The notes: generated from the sequence alone by a model not told the origin. A DNA stretch of 64,000 nt from Leifsonia aquatica (GCF_014190775.1 NZ_JACHVP010000001.1:186001-250000), one strand, 5' to 3'. Positions 7,729-17,582 are shown, numbered from the stretch's first letter. Program-made: numbers and translations.

Positions 7729-8868
7729 ATGGTCAGGAACACAGTCGGAGTGATCGGCGGCGGCCAGCTGGCACGGATGATGATCCCCCCGGCGGTGGAG
7801 CTGGGCATCGACATCCGCGTGCTCGAGGAGGCCGAAGGCATGAGCGCGGAGATCGCCGCGACGGGCGTCGGCGACTACCGCGACCTCGACACGGTCCTCG
7901 CTTTCGCCGAGACGGTCGACGTCATCACCTTCGATCACGAGCACGTCCCGCCGGCCATCCTGCGCGAGCTGGTGTCCCGCGGCGTACCCGTGCATCCGGG
8001 GCCCGACGCCCTGCTCTACGCCCAGGACAAGATCCAGATGCGCGCCAAGCTCAGCGAGCTGGGTCTGCCCGTGCCCGATTGGGCGGCGGTGGAGTCGGCC
8101 GACGAGCTGGCGGCCTTCCTCGCCGACCACGGCGGCCGTGCCGTGGTCAAGACCGCCCGCGGCGGCTACGACGGGAAGGGCGTCCGCGTGGTCTCCGAGG
8201 CGAGCGAGGCGGACGACTGGTTCCTCGCCCTGGCGGAGGACGGCCGCGGCGGCGCGCTCCTGGTGGAGGAGCTGGTCTCCTTCCGTCGCGAGCTCGCCCA
8301 GCTGATCGCGCGTCGCCCCTCCGGCGGCTCCGCGGTCTGGCACGTGGTCGAGACGGTCCAGCGCGACGGTGTCTGCGCGGAGGTCATCGCCCCGGCTCCC
8401 GGCGCGGCCGGACGCACAGCGGAGGCCGCTGCGGAGATCGCGACCCGCATCGCCGACGGGCTCGGCGTGACCGGGGTGCTCGCGGTGGAGCTCTTCGAGA
8501 CCACCGACGGGCGCATCCTCGTCAACGAGCTCGCCATGCGCCCGCACAACAGCGGCCACTGGTCGATCGAGGGCGCGGTGACCAGCCAGTTCGAGCAGCA
8601 CCTGCGCGCCGTTCTCGACCTGCCGCTCGGCGAGACGCGCCAGCGCGACGAGTGGTCCGTGATGGTCAACATCCTCGGCGGACCGGCCGAGGGCAGCCTC
8701 CAGGACCGCTACCCGGCGGCGCTCGCCGCGCATCCCGAGGCCAAGTTCCACGGCTACGGCAAGGAGCCGCGGCCCGGCCGCAAGGTCGGTCACGTGACGG
8801 TCGGGGGCGATGACCTCGACGACGTCGTGTACCGCGCCCGCGCCGCAGCCGCGTACTTCGAGGGCTGA
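7729..8868 (+). CDS. purK: N5-carboxyaminoimidazole ribonucleotide synthase
   Basis: A 379-residue ATP-grasp enzyme of purine synthesis that carboxylates AIR to N5-CAIR with ATP and bicarbonate. It opens with [13 protein letters not shown] (~5-17), contains ITFDHEHVP (~67-75), the ATP-grasp lid [12 protein letters not shown] (~138-149) and the metal/ATP site [14 protein letters not shown] (~266-279). ATG 7729 is favoured by GAGGAG about 10 nt upstream; the in-frame GTG at 7699 would add ten atypical residues. purE, which uses its product, follows after 68 nt. Confidence 0.96.
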   Translation: MVRNTVGVIGGGQLARMMIPPAVELGIDIRVLEEAEGMSAEIAATGVGDYRDLDTVLAFAETVDVITFDHEHVPPAILRELVSRGVPVHPGPDALLYAQDKIQMRAKLSELGLPVPDWAAVESADELAAFLADHGGRAVVKTARGGYDGKGVRVVSEASEADDWFLALAEDGRGGALLVEELVSFRRELAQLIARRPSGGSAVWHVVETVQRDGVCAEVIAPAPGAAGRTAEAAAEIATRIADGLGVTGVLAVELFETTDGRILVNELAMRPHNSGHWSIEGAVTSQFEQHLRAVLDLPLGETRQRDEWSVMVNILGGPAEGSLQDRYPAALAAHPEAKFHGYGKEPRPGRKVGHVTVGGDDLDDVVYRARAAAAYFEG

Positions 8869-8923
8869 TCCCGGGCGCCCCGACTCGCGCGCGCCGTAAC
8901 CCGGACGCGGGGGTGCGCGCCCA

Positions 8924-8929
8924 TACGAT
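8924..8929 (+). promoter_or_regulatory. -10 box of a leaderless promoter for purE
   Basis: TACGAT, then 7 nt, then the purE ATG at 8937. No ribosome-binding sequence lies in between. purE can therefore be transcribed independently of purK. Confidence 0.5.
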
Positions 8930-8936
8930 TATTGCC

Positions 8937-9440
8937 ATGCCCGAGAACCCCCAACCCCTGGTGTCCGTCGTGATGGGTTCCGACTCGGACTGGTCCGTCA
9001 TGCAGGAGGCCTCGCGCCTGCTCACCGAGTTCGGAGTCGCCCACGAGGTCGAGGTCGTCTCCGCGCACCGCACGCCCGTGAAGATGATCGACTTCGGTAC
9101 CGCCGCCGCCGGGCGCGGTGTCCGCGTCATCATCGCCGGAGCCGGCGGCGCCGCCCACCTGCCCGGGATGCTGGCCGCCGTGACCACGCTGCCCGTCATC
9201 GGCGTCCCCGTCCCGCTCGCCCGGCTCGACGGCCTGGACTCGCTGCTCTCCATCGTGCAGATGCCGGCCGGTGTCCCGGTCGCGACCGTCTCCATCGGCG
9301 GGGCACGCAACGCCGGCCTCCTGGCTGTCAAGATCCTCGCCACGTCCGACCCGGAGCTGACGGCCGCCCTCGAGCGCTTCGCCGCCGATCTGGAGGCCAG
9401 CGTGGAGCAGAAGAACGCGGCCCTGCAAGCGAAGCTATGA
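8937..9440 (+). CDS. purE: 5-(carboxyamino)imidazole ribonucleotide mutase
   Basis: A 167-residue class I PurE that converts N5-CAIR, the PurK product, to CAIR. The signature [13 protein letters not shown] (~14-26), the SAHRTP loop (~41-46) with the catalytic His, and [13 protein letters not shown] (~68-80) are all present. Length is normal. The start is set by the upstream TACGAT and by the family N-terminus. The LCP gene that follows overlaps its stop by 4 nt (ATGA), so a purine gene is coupled to a cell-wall gene. Confidence 0.97.
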   Translation: MPENPQPLVSVVMGSDSDWSVMQEASRLLTEFGVAHEVEVVSAHRTPVKMIDFGTAAAGRGVRVIIAGAGGAAHLPGMLAAVTTLPVIGVPVPLARLDGLDSLLSIVQMPAGVPVATVSIGGARNAGLLAVKILATSDPELTAALERFAADLEASVEQKNAALQAKL

Positions 9441-10795
9441 ACCCGACCAGCCCGCTGCGTCATCCGGACGCCTCCTCCGCGCCCGTCATGACCAGGCGCG
9501 GCTGGTGGCTCGTCCTGATGAACGTCCTGCTGCCCGGATCGGTGCAGGTGGTGGCGGGCAACCGGCGGCTCGGCCGGGTCGGATTGATCGCGACCGGGCT
9601 GCTGTGGCTGCTCGCGATCATCGCCCTCGTCGTGTACCTGGTCGCACCCGCGACGATCTACACCTTCGCCACCCAGGCGGGCAGCCTGACCGTGCTGCAG
9701 ATCGTCCTCGTCCTCTACGCGGTGCTGTGGGTCGTGCTCACGCTCGACACGCTGCGGCTGGTGCGTCTGGTCAAGACGACCTCGCGGGCGCGCGGTCTGA
9801 TCGCCGCCTTCGCCGTCGTCGTGCTCGTCGGGCTGACGGGCACCGCGGGCTATGCCTCCGTCGTGGCGGGCTCCGCTCGTGGCGCGCTGGGCGACATCTT
9901 CTCGGCCGGCCCGTCGGAGCCTCCCGTCGACGGCCGGTACAACATCATGCTGCTCGGCGGCGATGCGGGCCCGGACCGCGACGGCCTGCGCCCCGACAGC
10001 ATGTCCGTCGTCAGCATCGACGCGTCGACGGGCAAGGCGGTCACCATCGGCTTGCCCCGCGACCTCGATCCGGTGCCGTTCCCGGAGAAGTCGCCTCTCC
10101 ACACGCTCTACCCCGACGGGTACGGCTACGAGGACCGCTGCGACGTGGACGTCTGCCAGCTGAACTCCATCTACACCGAGGTCGAGACCTACAAGAAGGA
10201 CCTCTACCCGAACGCGACGAAGAACAAGAGCGAGCCCGGGATCGAGGCGATGCGGGATGCGCTCGAAGGCGCGACCGGCCTGACCATCCAGTACTACGTG
10301 CTGATCGACATGCAGGGCTTCGCCGACCTCGTCGACGCTCTCGGCGGCGTGGACATCACCGTGACGGACCGCATCCCGATCGGCGGCGACGAGGACCTCA
10401 ACGGCGTCGTCGAGTGGATCGAGCCGGGTCAGCACCACATGGACGGCTATCACGCGCAGTGGTACGCCCGCGCCCGGCACGGCTCGAGCGACTACGACCG
10501 GATGGCGCGGCAGCGCCAGCTGCAGGACGCCATCCTCAAGCAGGTCAACCCGGTGAACGTCGTGAGCAAGTTCGAGGGGATCGCCAAGGCCGGATCCCAG
10601 GTGATGAAGACGGACATCCCGCAGTCGATGCTCGGGTACTTCGTCGACCTCGGGATGAAGACGCGCAAGCTCCCCGTCGACCAGCTCGAACTCGTGCCGC
10701 CCACGATCGATCCGACGGATCCCGACTACACGCAGATCCACCAGCTCGTGCAGCAGGCGGTCGCCCCGGCATCGCCGAAACCGACCGCGAAGTAG
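9437..10795 (+). CDS. LytR-CpsA-Psr (LCP) family wall-polymer ligase
   Basis: A 452-residue protein. The N-terminal ~145 residues contain about four hydrophobic segments (~24-40, 49-72, 83-102, 112-136), more than the single helix usual in LCP proteins. The extracytoplasmic LCP domain starts near 168: [11 protein letters not shown] (~169-179), DSMSVVSID with the metal-binding Asp, GLPRDL with a conserved Arg, and [18 protein letters not shown] (~343-360) with Arg residues for the pyrophosphate. LCP enzymes transfer lipid-linked glycans to peptidoglycan, which fits the glycan genes downstream. The start overlaps purE. LCP proteins also occur near rmlD/wbbL in mycobacteria. Confidence 0.93.
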   Translation: MNPTSPLRHPDASSAPVMTRRGWWLVLMNVLLPGSVQVVAGNRRLGRVGLIATGLLWLLAIIALVVYLVAPATIYTFATQAGSLTVLQIVLVLYAVLWVVLTLDTLRLVRLVKTTSRARGLIAAFAVVVLVGLTGTAGYASVVAGSARGALGDIFSAGPSEPPVDGRYNIMLLGGDAGPDRDGLRPDSMSVVSIDASTGKAVTIGLPRDLDPVPFPEKSPLHTLYPDGYGYEDRCDVDVCQLNSIYTEVETYKKDLYPNATKNKSEPGIEAMRDALEGATGLTIQYYVLIDMQGFADLVDALGGVDITVTDRIPIGGDEDLNGVVEWIEPGQHHMDGYHAQWYARARHGSSDYDRMARQRQLQDAILKQVNPVNVVSKFEGIAKAGSQVMKTDIPQSMLGYFVDLGMKTRKLPVDQLELVPPTIDPTDPDYTQIHQLVQQAVAPASPKPTAK

Positions 10796-10868
10796 GCGGA
10801 GCGCGTCCAGCCGACCCCTTAATAGGTCACAGGGACCGCTCAGCGCAACCCCGTAGCGTCGCCCGCCT

Positions 10869-12131
10869 ATGACGGGTACAGCTGGAAACGTGGCAGAGAA
10901 AACGACGCGACCGGCGAGCACCCGGCTGACGGCACTGGACGGACTCCGGGGCCTCGCCGCGGTGATCGTCGTGTTCCACCACGCCCTCTACACCAACCCC
11001 GACTTCCCCGGCACACCCGGCGGCGGCAACGCTCCCGCGGGCTCGGCGATGTGGTGGATCAGCTACACGCCCCTCAAATTCGCGACCGCCGGCGTGGAGT
11101 CGGTGATCGTCTTCTTCGTGCTCTCCGGGCTCGTCGTCACCCTGCCCGTGGTCCGCCACCGCGGGTTCGACTGGGTCGCGTACTTCCCGCGTCGAGTGGT
11201 GCGCCTCATGGTGCCGGTGACGGCCTCCGTGCTCCTCGCCGCCGTCTGGGTCGCCGCCATCCCGCAGATCTCGACGCAGCCGAAGGGCACCTGGCTGAGC
11301 AACTCGTCGACGCCGAACTTCAGCTGGGAGTACATCGTCAAGGCGATCGACCTGCTCGGCGGCGACGGGCAGATCAACAACCCGCTCTGGTCGTTGCGCT
11401 GGGAGCTGCTGTTCTCGCTCGCCCTGCCTGTGTTCGCCGTCCTCGCCATCGCCGTCCGCAAGTGGTGGATCGGCGGGCTGACCCTGGCCTGCGTGCTCAC
11501 CTGGCTCGGCGCCCGCACCGGTTCGGGCGAGCTCGAGTACCTCCCCGCCTTCTTCGTCGGCGCCGTGATCGCCGTGCGCCTCGACGCGGTGCGCAACGTC
11601 GCCGACCGCATCAACGCCCGCTGGTACCGGCATCCGCTCTGGGCGGGCCTCACCGTGGGCAGCGCGCTGCTGATGATCGCACCGTGGCTGTTCGGTCCCG
11701 GCATCACGCAGCTCCCCGATCTGGAGCACGCCCTCAAGGGCCTGGTCCCCCTCGCGGCCGCCGGCCTCGTCGTCGCGGTCCTGGGCTGGAAGCCGCTGCG
11801 TGCGGTGTTCGAGTCGCGGCCGTTCCAGTTCGCCGGCACGATCTCGTTCAGCCTGTACCTCGTGCACGTGCCGATCCTGATCTTCAGCACCTACCTGTTC
11901 GCCGCGGAGCCCTGGTATGTCGCCCTGCTGTTCGGCATCCCGGTGGCGGTGGCTGTCTCCATCGCGTTCACCTGGCTGATCGAGAAGCGCAGCCACCTGT
12001 GGTCGAAGGCGGTCGGAGCGTGGGCCTCGGAGCGGTACCACGCCTGGTTCGGCCGCGAGGACTCCGAGGCGGAAGCGCCCTGGACCGCCGTGGATCGCGC
12101 GCGCGAGCCGGAGTCCGCGAACCGTCGCTGA
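10869..12131 (+). CDS. Acyltransferase 3 family membrane protein (OafA-like)
   Basis: A 420-residue polytopic acyltransferase. It begins with the family signature LDGLRGLAAVIVVFHH (~25-40) with the conserved His pair, and has about ten membrane helices with FFVLSGL (~83-89), SLRWELLFSL (~178-187) and FSLYLVHVP (~329-337). Such enzymes O-acylate surface sugars using acyl-CoA from the cytosol. Substrate cannot be read from sequence; the rhamnose glycan made by neighbours is a natural candidate. TAGCGT lies 9 nt before the ATG, a near-leaderless promoter. Its stop is 12 nt from the convergent glycosyltransferase. Confidence 0.88.
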   Translation: MTGTAGNVAEKTTRPASTRLTALDGLRGLAAVIVVFHHALYTNPDFPGTPGGGNAPAGSAMWWISYTPLKFATAGVESVIVFFVLSGLVVTLPVVRHRGFDWVAYFPRRVVRLMVPVTASVLLAAVWVAAIPQISTQPKGTWLSNSSTPNFSWEYIVKAIDLLGGDGQINNPLWSLRWELLFSLALPVFAVLAIAVRKWWIGGLTLACVLTWLGARTGSGELEYLPAFFVGAVIAVRLDAVRNVADRINARWYRHPLWAGLTVGSALLMIAPWLFGPGITQLPDLEHALKGLVPLAAAGLVVAVLGWKPLRAVFESRPFQFAGTISFSLYLVHVPILIFSTYLFAAEPWYVALLFGIPVAVAVSIAFTWLIEKRSHLWSKAVGAWASERYHAWFGREDSEAEAPWTAVDRAREPESANRR

Positions 12132-12143
12132 GCTTCGCTCCGG

Positions 12144-13295
12144 CTAGAGGTCGGCGTGCAGCTGCCAGACCCGCTCGGCGGAGTCGCGCCAGCTGAACGC
12201 ACGGGCACGGTCCGACGCGAGCACGCTCAAGCGCTCGCGCAGGGCACCGTCGTCGAGCACAGGGCCGATCGCCGCGGCGAGCCTCTCGGTGTAGCCGCTC
12301 TCGTCCGAGTCGGTGGGGGAGGGGCGTTCCACGACGAGGCTCGCGCCGCCCGCGACCTCCACGAGGGCCGGGTCGTCCGAGTGGATGACCGGCAGGCCGA
12401 ACTTGAACGCCTCGACGATCGGCAGCCCGAACCCCTCGGCGAGGCTGGGGTAGACGAAGAGCGTCGCCCGGTCGAGCACCACGGCGAGGTCGGCGTCCTC
12501 GAGCTGTCCGAGCGCGCGGACGCGATCCTCCGGAAGACCGGCGGCGGCCGCGACGCCGGTCGCCGAGCCGTCGCCGAAGCGATCGGGACCGGCGATGAGC
12601 AAGGGGATGCCGTGGGCCTCCGGGCGCGCGACGGCGCGGATGAGGGGAGCCACGCCCTTGCGCGGCATGATCGACCCGAGCGTGAGAGCGTAGGTCTCCG
12701 GCAGCTTCAGGCGGGCGGCGCGCTCGTCGGCGTCGGCCGGGAGGCGCAGGGCGGTCGCCGGAGCGCCTCCGATGACCCGGATGCGGTCGCCGAAGTCCAG
12801 CTCGTCGGCGAGGCGGGCCGCCACCGCGTGCGTCGGGACGACCACGGCATCGGCGTGCTTGCGCGCGCGTTTCGCCATCGCCTTCGTCCACATCGCCGTA
12901 CCGGCTCCGAGGGATTCGGGATGCGTCCACGCGAGCGTGTCGTGGATGGTCACGGCGACCTGGTCGCCGTCCTGGAGCGAGCGTCGCCGGCGGAGTGGAG
13001 CGAGCAGGGTCGGCGCGTGCACCATGCCGTGGATGCCGCCGAGACGCACACCGGACTGCCACGCGACGGTGAGCTCGCGGTGGGCGAGCGGGAGCCGGGT
13101 GATGTCGGCGAGACCGGGGAGGCGGAGTCGCAGGTCGTCGAGCTGCTGGTCGGAGACCGCGGAGACGATGCCCACGACGTCGCAGCCCTTCGGGGCGGTC
13201 GTGATCAGCTGTCGGGTGAGCTCCTCGGTGTAGCGGCGTGCACCGCCGGGAGCGTCGCCGATCAGCTCATCGATCACCACCCTGAGGGTTGTCAT
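12144..13295 (-). CDS. Glycosyltransferase family 4
   Basis: A 383-residue GT-B enzyme. The N-terminal acceptor domain opens with VVIDELIGDAPGGARRY; the C-terminal donor domain has LGSIMPRKGV (~213-222) and the E-x7-E motif EGFGLPIVEAF (~309-319) that grips the nucleotide-sugar. No membrane helices. It overlaps the end of rmlD by 29 nt, so it is expressed with the rhamnose genes and may transfer rhamnose or mannose; the sugar is a guess. GGAG five nt before ATG 13295 supports the start. Confidence 0.85.
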   Translation of the reverse strand: MTTLRVVIDELIGDAPGGARRYTEELTRQLITTAPKGCDVVGIVSAVSDQQLDDLRLRLPGLADITRLPLAHRELTVAWQSGVRLGGIHGMVHAPTLLAPLRRRRSLQDGDQVAVTIHDTLAWTHPESLGAGTAMWTKAMAKRARKHADAVVVPTHAVAARLADELDFGDRIRVIGGAPATALRLPADADERAARLKLPETYALTLGSIMPRKGVAPLIRAVARPEAHGIPLLIAGPDRFGDGSATGVAAAAGLPEDRVRALGQLEDADLAVVLDRATLFVYPSLAEGFGLPIVEAFKFGLPVIHSDDPALVEVAGGASLVVERPSPTDSDESGYTERLAAAIGPVLDDGALRERLSVLASDRARAFSWRDSAERVWQLHADL

Positions 13296-14145
13296 TCTGC
13301 TCCAGGACTCCGTGACGCGCTGCGTCGGCCAATGCTGCCTCCCACGCCCGCATGGGATCGAGGCCGGCTGCGCGCCAGGCCTCGTGACCGAGCACCGAGA
13401 AAGCTGGTCGTGCTGCGGGCCGCACGAAGGTCGAGCTGTCGGTCGGTGTGACCCTATCAGGGTTCAATCCGGCTGCGCTGAAGACCGCTTTCGCGAAGTC
13501 GAACCACGACGCGCGGCCCGAGTTCGTGCCGTGGTAGACGCCCGCGGGGGCGTCCGCGTCGAGCAGGGCGACGATCTGCGCGGCGAGGTCACCGGTCCAC
13601 GTCGGCTGGCCGACCTGGTCGGTGATGACGCTGACCGTCTCGTGACTCGCGGCGAGCTTCACCATCGTCTTCGCGAAGTTCGCGCCGCCCGCGCCGTACA
13701 GCCACGCCGTCCGCACGATGTACGTCCCATCGGGGTGTGCAGCCAGTGCGAGCTCCTCGCCGGCGGCCTTCGTGCGGCCGTACGCGTTCAGCGGGTCGCG
13801 GGGGGTGTCCTCCGCGTACGGCTCGGTCGCCTGACCGTCGAACACGTAGTCGGTCGACACGGTGACGAACTTCGCACCGTGGTGCTCTGCGGCGACGGCG
13901 AGATTCTCGGTTCCCGTCGCGTTGATCGCGTAGGCCTCGTCCTCGTGCGTCTCGGCGTCGTCGACCTTCGTGTAGGCGGAGGCGTTGATGACCACGTCGT
14001 GCCCGGCCACGGCCGCGAGAACGGCGTCTCGGTCGGTCACGTCTAAGTCGGCGCGACCGAGGGCCGTCACGTCGCGACCCTCCAGGGCGCGCTGGAGGTC
14101 CTGGCCCAGCATGCCGCGGGCGCCGGCGATGAGATAGCGGGTCAT
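13267..14145 (-). CDS. rmlD: dTDP-4-dehydrorhamnose reductase
   Basis: A 292-residue short-chain reductase, the last step of dTDP-L-rhamnose synthesis. The Rossmann motif GARGMLGQDL (~7-16), STDYVFDG (~103-110) and the catalytic YGRTK (~127-131) are visible, as is DQVGQPTWTGDLA (~185-197), typical of RmlD. ATG 14145 matches the family N-terminus MTRYLIAGARG. It lies 11 nt after rmlB. Only the reductase is present; there is no fusion with RmlC as seen in some actinobacteria. Confidence 0.95.
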   Translation of the reverse strand: MTRYLIAGARGMLGQDLQRALEGRDVTALGRADLDVTDRDAVLAAVAGHDVVINASAYTKVDDAETHEDEAYAINATGTENLAVAAEHHGAKFVTVSTDYVFDGQATEPYAEDTPRDPLNAYGRTKAAGEELALAAHPDGTYIVRTAWLYGAGGANFAKTMVKLAASHETVSVITDQVGQPTWTGDLAAQIVALLDADAPAGVYHGTNSGRASWFDFAKAVFSAAGLNPDRVTPTDSSTFVRPAARPAFSVLGHEAWRAAGLDPMRAWEAALADAARHGVLEQNDNPQGGDR

Positions 14146-14156
14146 GGTGCCGGCGC

Positions 14157-15146
14157 TCAGGCGTCCAGTGCGGCGCGGGCCTTGAGCGGCTCCCACCACT
14201 CGCGGTTGTCCCGGTACCACTGCACGACGTCGGCGAGCCCCTGCTCGAACGGCACCTGCGGCTCGTAGCCGAGCTCGCTGCGGATCTTGGAGATGTCGAC
14301 CGAGTAGCGGAGGTCGTGGCCGAGGCGGTCGGCGACGCGGTCCACGTACGACCAGTCCTTGCCGGTCGCGTCGAGCAGCAGCTGGGTGAGCTCCTTGTTG
14401 GTGAGCTCGGTGCCGCCGCCGATGTTGTAGATCTCGCCGGCGCGGCCGTTCACGAGCACCATCGCGATGCCGCGGGTGTGGTCGTCGACGTGCAGCCAGT
14501 CGCGGATGTTGTTGCCCTCGCCGTAGAGCGGGACGTGCTTGTCGTCGATGAGGTTCGTGACGAACAGCGGGATGACCTTCTCGGGGAAGTGGTACGGCCC
14601 GTAGTTGTTCGAGCAGCGCGTGATCGACAGGTTCAGGCCGTGGGTGCGGAAGTAGCTGCGGGCGAGGAGGTCGCTGCCGGCCTTCGACGCGGAGTAGGGG
14701 GAGTTCGGCTCGAGCGGGCGGTCCTCCGCCCAGGAGCCCTCGGCGATCGAGCCGTAGACCTCGTCGGTCGAGACGTGAACGAAGCGCTTCAGGTCGTGGC
14801 GCAGGGCCGCGTCGAGCAGCTGCTGCGTGCCGAGCACGTTCGTCTCGACGAAGATCGACGCGTCGCGCACCGAGCGGTCGACGTGCGACTCGGCGGCGAA
14901 GTGGACGACCGCGTCCACGGTCGGGAACAGCTCGTCCAGGAGCGCGCCGTCGCGGATGTCGCCCTTGATGAACGTGTACCGCGGCGAGTCCGCGACCGGG
15001 GCGAGATTGGCGAGGTTGCCGGAGTAGGTCAGTGCGTCCAGCACGACGACCTCGGCCCCTTCGAGGCCCGGGTAGGCGTCCTGCAGGGTGCGTCGGACGA
15101 AGTTGGAGCCGATGAATCCGGCGCCGCCGGTGACGAGAATCTTCAT
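14157..15146 (-). CDS. rmlB: dTDP-glucose 4,6-dehydratase
   Basis: A 329-residue extended SDR enzyme, second step of dTDP-rhamnose synthesis. The NAD site GGAGFIGSNFVRR (~7-19), STDEVYGSIAEG (~126-137) with the catalytic Asp-Glu pair, and the YSASKAGSD motif (~152-160, Tyr and Lys) are clear, followed by RCSNNYGPYHFPEKVIP. Its -10 box TAGACT on the minus strand (15190-15185) lies head to head with that of rmlC. The leader is about 40 nt without a strong Shine-Dalgarno sequence. Confidence 0.96.
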   Translation of the reverse strand: MKILVTGGAGFIGSNFVRRTLQDAYPGLEGAEVVVLDALTYSGNLANLAPVADSPRYTFIKGDIRDGALLDELFPTVDAVVHFAAESHVDRSVRDASIFVETNVLGTQQLLDAALRHDLKRFVHVSTDEVYGSIAEGSWAEDRPLEPNSPYSASKAGSDLLARSYFRTHGLNLSITRCSNNYGPYHFPEKVIPLFVTNLIDDKHVPLYGEGNNIRDWLHVDDHTRGIAMVLVNGRAGEIYNIGGGTELTNKELTQLLLDATGKDWSYVDRVADRLGHDLRYSVDISKIRSELGYEPQVPFEQGLADVVQWYRDNREWWEPLKARAALDA

Positions 15147-15182
15147 GGGAGAGATGGGTGCTTTCTGTCGATGAACCGTGCA

Positions 15183-15216
15183 GGAGTCTACCGCGGGGGC
15201 CTGATTGGTAGACTCC
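15183..15216. promoter_or_regulatory. Overlapping divergent rmlB/rmlC promoters in a 10-bp inverted repeat
   Basis: GGAGTCTACC (15183-15192) and GGTAGACTCC (15207-15216) form a perfect inverted repeat around 14 nt. Each arm contains TAGACT on the strand of its own gene: 15209-15214 for rmlC (6 nt before its GTG) and 15190-15185 for rmlB. Each -10 falls in the -35 zone of the other promoter, so the two polymerases would compete. Confidence 0.5.
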
Positions 15217-15220
15217 CGGG

Positions 15221-15826
15221 GTGCAGATCCGCGAACTTTCGATCCCCGACGCCTACGAGGTCACCCCCAAGCAGCACTCGGATGACCGCGGGATGTTCAC
15301 CGAGTGGTACCGCTTCGATCGGCTCGAGGAGGCGGTCGGCCACCCGCTGGACCTGCGTCAGGGCAACCTGTCCGTGTCCAAGCGCGGCTCGGTGCGCGGC
15401 ATCCACTTCGCCGACATCCCGCCCAGCCAGGCGAAGTACGTGATGGCGCCCCACGGCGCCGTGCTCGACTTCGTCGTCGACATCCGCGTCGGGTCGCCGA
15501 CGTTCGGTCAGTGGGACAGCGTGCTGCTGGACGACGTCGACCGCCGCGCGATCTACGTCGCAGAGGGGCTCGGGCACTGCTTCGTCGCGCTCACGGAGGG
15601 GGCGACCGTGAGCTACCTGGTCTCGGACACCTACAACCCGACGCGCGAGCACGGCATCAACCCTCTGGACGCCGACATCGCGCTGGTCTTCCCGCCCGAG
15701 GCGGGCGAGCCTCTCCTGTCGCCGAAGGACACCGGCGCACCGGGCCTCCTCGAAGCGCGGGACGCTGGACTCCTGCCGACGTGGGATGCCGCACGGGCCT
15801 TCTACGCGTCGCTGAACGACAAGTAA
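15221..15826 (+). CDS. rmlC: dTDP-4-dehydrorhamnose 3,5-epimerase
   Basis: A 201-residue cupin. SVRGIHFADIP (~55-65) carries the catalytic His; QAKYVMAPHGAVLDFVVDIRVGSPTFG (in two parts) and VAEGLGHCFVAL (~113-124) follow, with the catalytic Tyr in YLVSDTYNP (~133-141). It epimerises C3 and C5 of the RmlB product before RmlD reduction. GTG 15221 is 6 nt after TAGACT, a leaderless start. rmlA follows after 15 nt, so rmlCA and rmlBD leave the same divergent promoter region. Confidence 0.93.
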   Translation: MQIRELSIPDAYEVTPKQHSDDRGMFTEWYRFDRLEEAVGHPLDLRQGNLSVSKRGSVRGIHFADIPPSQAKYVMAPHGAVLDFVVDIRVGSPTFGQWDSVLLDDVDRRAIYVAEGLGHCFVALTEGATVSYLVSDTYNPTREHGINPLDADIALVFPPEAGEPLLSPKDTGAPGLLEARDAGLLPTWDAARAFYASLNDK

Positions 15827-15841
15827 GGAATCACTGAAGTC

Positions 15842-16708
15842 ATGCGCGGAATCATTCTGGCCGGCGGCTCCGGCACCCGGCTGTGGCCCATCACCAAGGG
15901 CATCTCGAAGCAGCTCATGCCGATCTACGACAAGCCGATGATCTACTACCCCTTGTCGACCCTGATGATGGCCGGGATCAACGAGATCCTCATCATCACG
16001 ACGCCGGAGTACAACGACCAGTTCCGTGCACTGCTCGGTGACGGCTCGCACCTGGGGATCCGGATCGAGTACGCGGTCCAGCCGTCGCCGGACGGCCTCG
16101 CCCAGGCGTTCATCATCGGCGAGGACTTCATCGGCGACGAGTCGGTCGCGCTCGTGCTCGGGGACAACATCTTCCACGGGACGGGCCTCGGCTCGTCGCT
16201 TCAGGCGCACAACGACGTCGACGGCGCCGTCATCTTCGCCTACCAGGTGAGCAACCCGACCTCCTACGGCGTGGTCGAGTTCGACGACGACTTCAAGGCT
16301 CTCTCGATCGAGGAGAAGCCGGCCCAGCCGAAGAGCAAGTACGCGGTCCCCGGTCTCTACTTCTACGACAACTCCGTGATCGAGATCGCGAAGACCATCG
16401 CACCCAGCGCGCGTGGCGAGCTCGAGATCTCCACCGTCAACGAGCGGTATCTCGAGGCGGGGACCCTGCAGGTGCAGGTGCTCGATCGCGGCACCGCCTG
16501 GCTCGACACCGGGACATTCGAATCGATGATGCAGGCGTCCGAGTACGTCCGCGTCATCGAGGACCGCCAGGGATTCAAAGTCGGCTGCATCGAAGAGGTC
16601 GCCTGGCGTGCCGGATGGATCGATGACGCCCAGCTCGCCGTTCTGGCGGCTCCGCTGGTGAAGAGCGGATACGGCGCCTATCTCGAGAGCCTGCCCGCCA
16701 ACGGCTGA
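15842..16708 (+). CDS. rmlA: Glucose-1-phosphate thymidylyltransferase
   Basis: A 288-residue nucleotidyltransferase that makes dTDP-glucose, the first step to dTDP-rhamnose. The signature [20 protein letters not shown] (residues 7-26) with catalytic Arg/Lys, LGDNIFHG (~107-114), EEKPAQPKS (~158-166) and TAWLDTGT (~218-225) are all present. Length is that of the RmlA short form. TAAGGA before the ATG gives a plausible ribosome site. It completes the dTDP-L-rhamnose set with rmlC, rmlB and rmlD. Convergent with the next gene, 7 nt apart. Confidence 0.96.
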   Translation: MRGIILAGGSGTRLWPITKGISKQLMPIYDKPMIYYPLSTLMMAGINEILIITTPEYNDQFRALLGDGSHLGIRIEYAVQPSPDGLAQAFIIGEDFIGDESVALVLGDNIFHGTGLGSSLQAHNDVDGAVIFAYQVSNPTSYGVVEFDDDFKALSIEEKPAQPKSKYAVPGLYFYDNSVIEIAKTIAPSARGELEISTVNERYLEAGTLQVQVLDRGTAWLDTGTFESMMQASEYVRVIEDRQGFKVGCIEEVAWRAGWIDDAQLAVLAAPLVKSGYGAYLESLPANG

Positions 16709-16715
16709 CCGGCCC

Positions 16716-17570
16716 CTAGGAGCGGCGGGTGAGCAGCCATCCGCGGGCGGCGAGAGCCCCCTTCAGCACCAGCCGGAGCGGGGCGAGCAGCGGGCCGCGG
16801 TACTTGTTGGCGAGGAAGCGGTAGGCGCTCTCGTGATGGACGAGGATCATCCGGCGGGACTCCGACTGGGTGGAGAGCCCGCCGACGTGGATCACCGAGG
16901 CGTCAGGCTCGTAGCGGTTGCGGAGTCCCGCGCGGCCGATCCGGTAGCCGAGGTCGACGTCCTCGAAGTACATGAAGTAGCCCTCGTCGAAGCCGTTCAG
17001 CGCGTCGAACGCCGTACGCCTCACCAGGACGCAGGCGCCGGACAACCAGCCGACATCGCGCGCATCCGCGTCCTGCTCGGACCGGTAGGCCCGCGTCCAC
17101 GGGTTGGCCGGCCACACGCGGACGAACAGGGCGTGGCCGATCCCCGTGCGCAACGAGGGGATCCGCCGGGCGGAGGGGTACAGGGAGCCGTCTTCGTTCA
17201 GGATCTTCGGCCCGACGGAGCCGATTCCGGGGTCGCCGTCGAGGCGTTCGCGCAGGGTGGCGAGGGCGTCCTCGCCGACGAGCACGTCCGGGTTGCACAC
17301 GAGAACGGCGTCCACGTCGCGGGGAAGGGCGGCGACGGCGCGATTGATCGCACCTCCGTAGCCCAGGTTCTCCCCGAGCGGCAGCACCGTGGCGCCGTGC
17401 GTGCGCGCGATCCGCTCGGTCTCGTCGAGGTCTGCCGAGGCGTTGTCCGCGATGACCACGCGGACGCCGGCAGCGATCTCTGGCTGCAGCGACGTCAGAA
17501 ATGGGTCGAGTTGCCCGCTCGAGTTGTAACTGACGGTCACGACGGCCGTCGTAGCAGGGGAGCGAAGCAC
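16716..17570 (-). CDS. Glycosyltransferase family 2, WbbL-like rhamnosyltransferase
   Basis: A 284-residue GT-A enzyme. It opens with VVTVSYNSSG (~10-19), has the DxD region VCNPDVLV (~92-99), WLSGACVLVRR (~174-184) and FMYFEDVDLGYR (~198-209), then HVGGLSTQ. This set matches rhamnosyltransferases of the WbbL/RfbF branch; WbbL adds rhamnose to GlcNAc-PP-polyprenol as the linker of wall glycan. Adjacency to rmlA and overall match support a rhamnosyl role, but donor and acceptor are inferred. GTG 17570 lies 6 nt after TATGCT (leaderless). Confidence 0.82.
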   Translation of the reverse strand: MLRSPATTAVVTVSYNSSGQLDPFLTSLQPEIAAGVRVVIADNASADLDETERIARTHGATVLPLGENLGYGGAINRAVAALPRDVDAVLVCNPDVLVGEDALATLRERLDGDPGIGSVGPKILNEDGSLYPSARRIPSLRTGIGHALFVRVWPANPWTRAYRSEQDADARDVGWLSGACVLVRRTAFDALNGFDEGYFMYFEDVDLGYRIGRAGLRNRYEPDASVIHVGGLSTQSESRRMILVHHESAYRFLANKYRGPLLAPLRLVLKGALAARGWLLTRRS

Positions 17571-17576
17571 CCGACG

Positions 17577-17582
17577 AGCATA
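17577..17582 (-). promoter_or_regulatory. -10 box for the WbbL-like gene (leaderless type)
   Basis: Minus-strand TATGCT is 6 nt before GTG 17570; no ribosome site separates them. The opposite gene starts at 17688. Confidence 0.45.

Noticed and set aside
7612-8793. Minus-strand open frame upstream of gtrA
   Set aside because: Antisense to purK; GtrA motifs begin only at ATG 7611.
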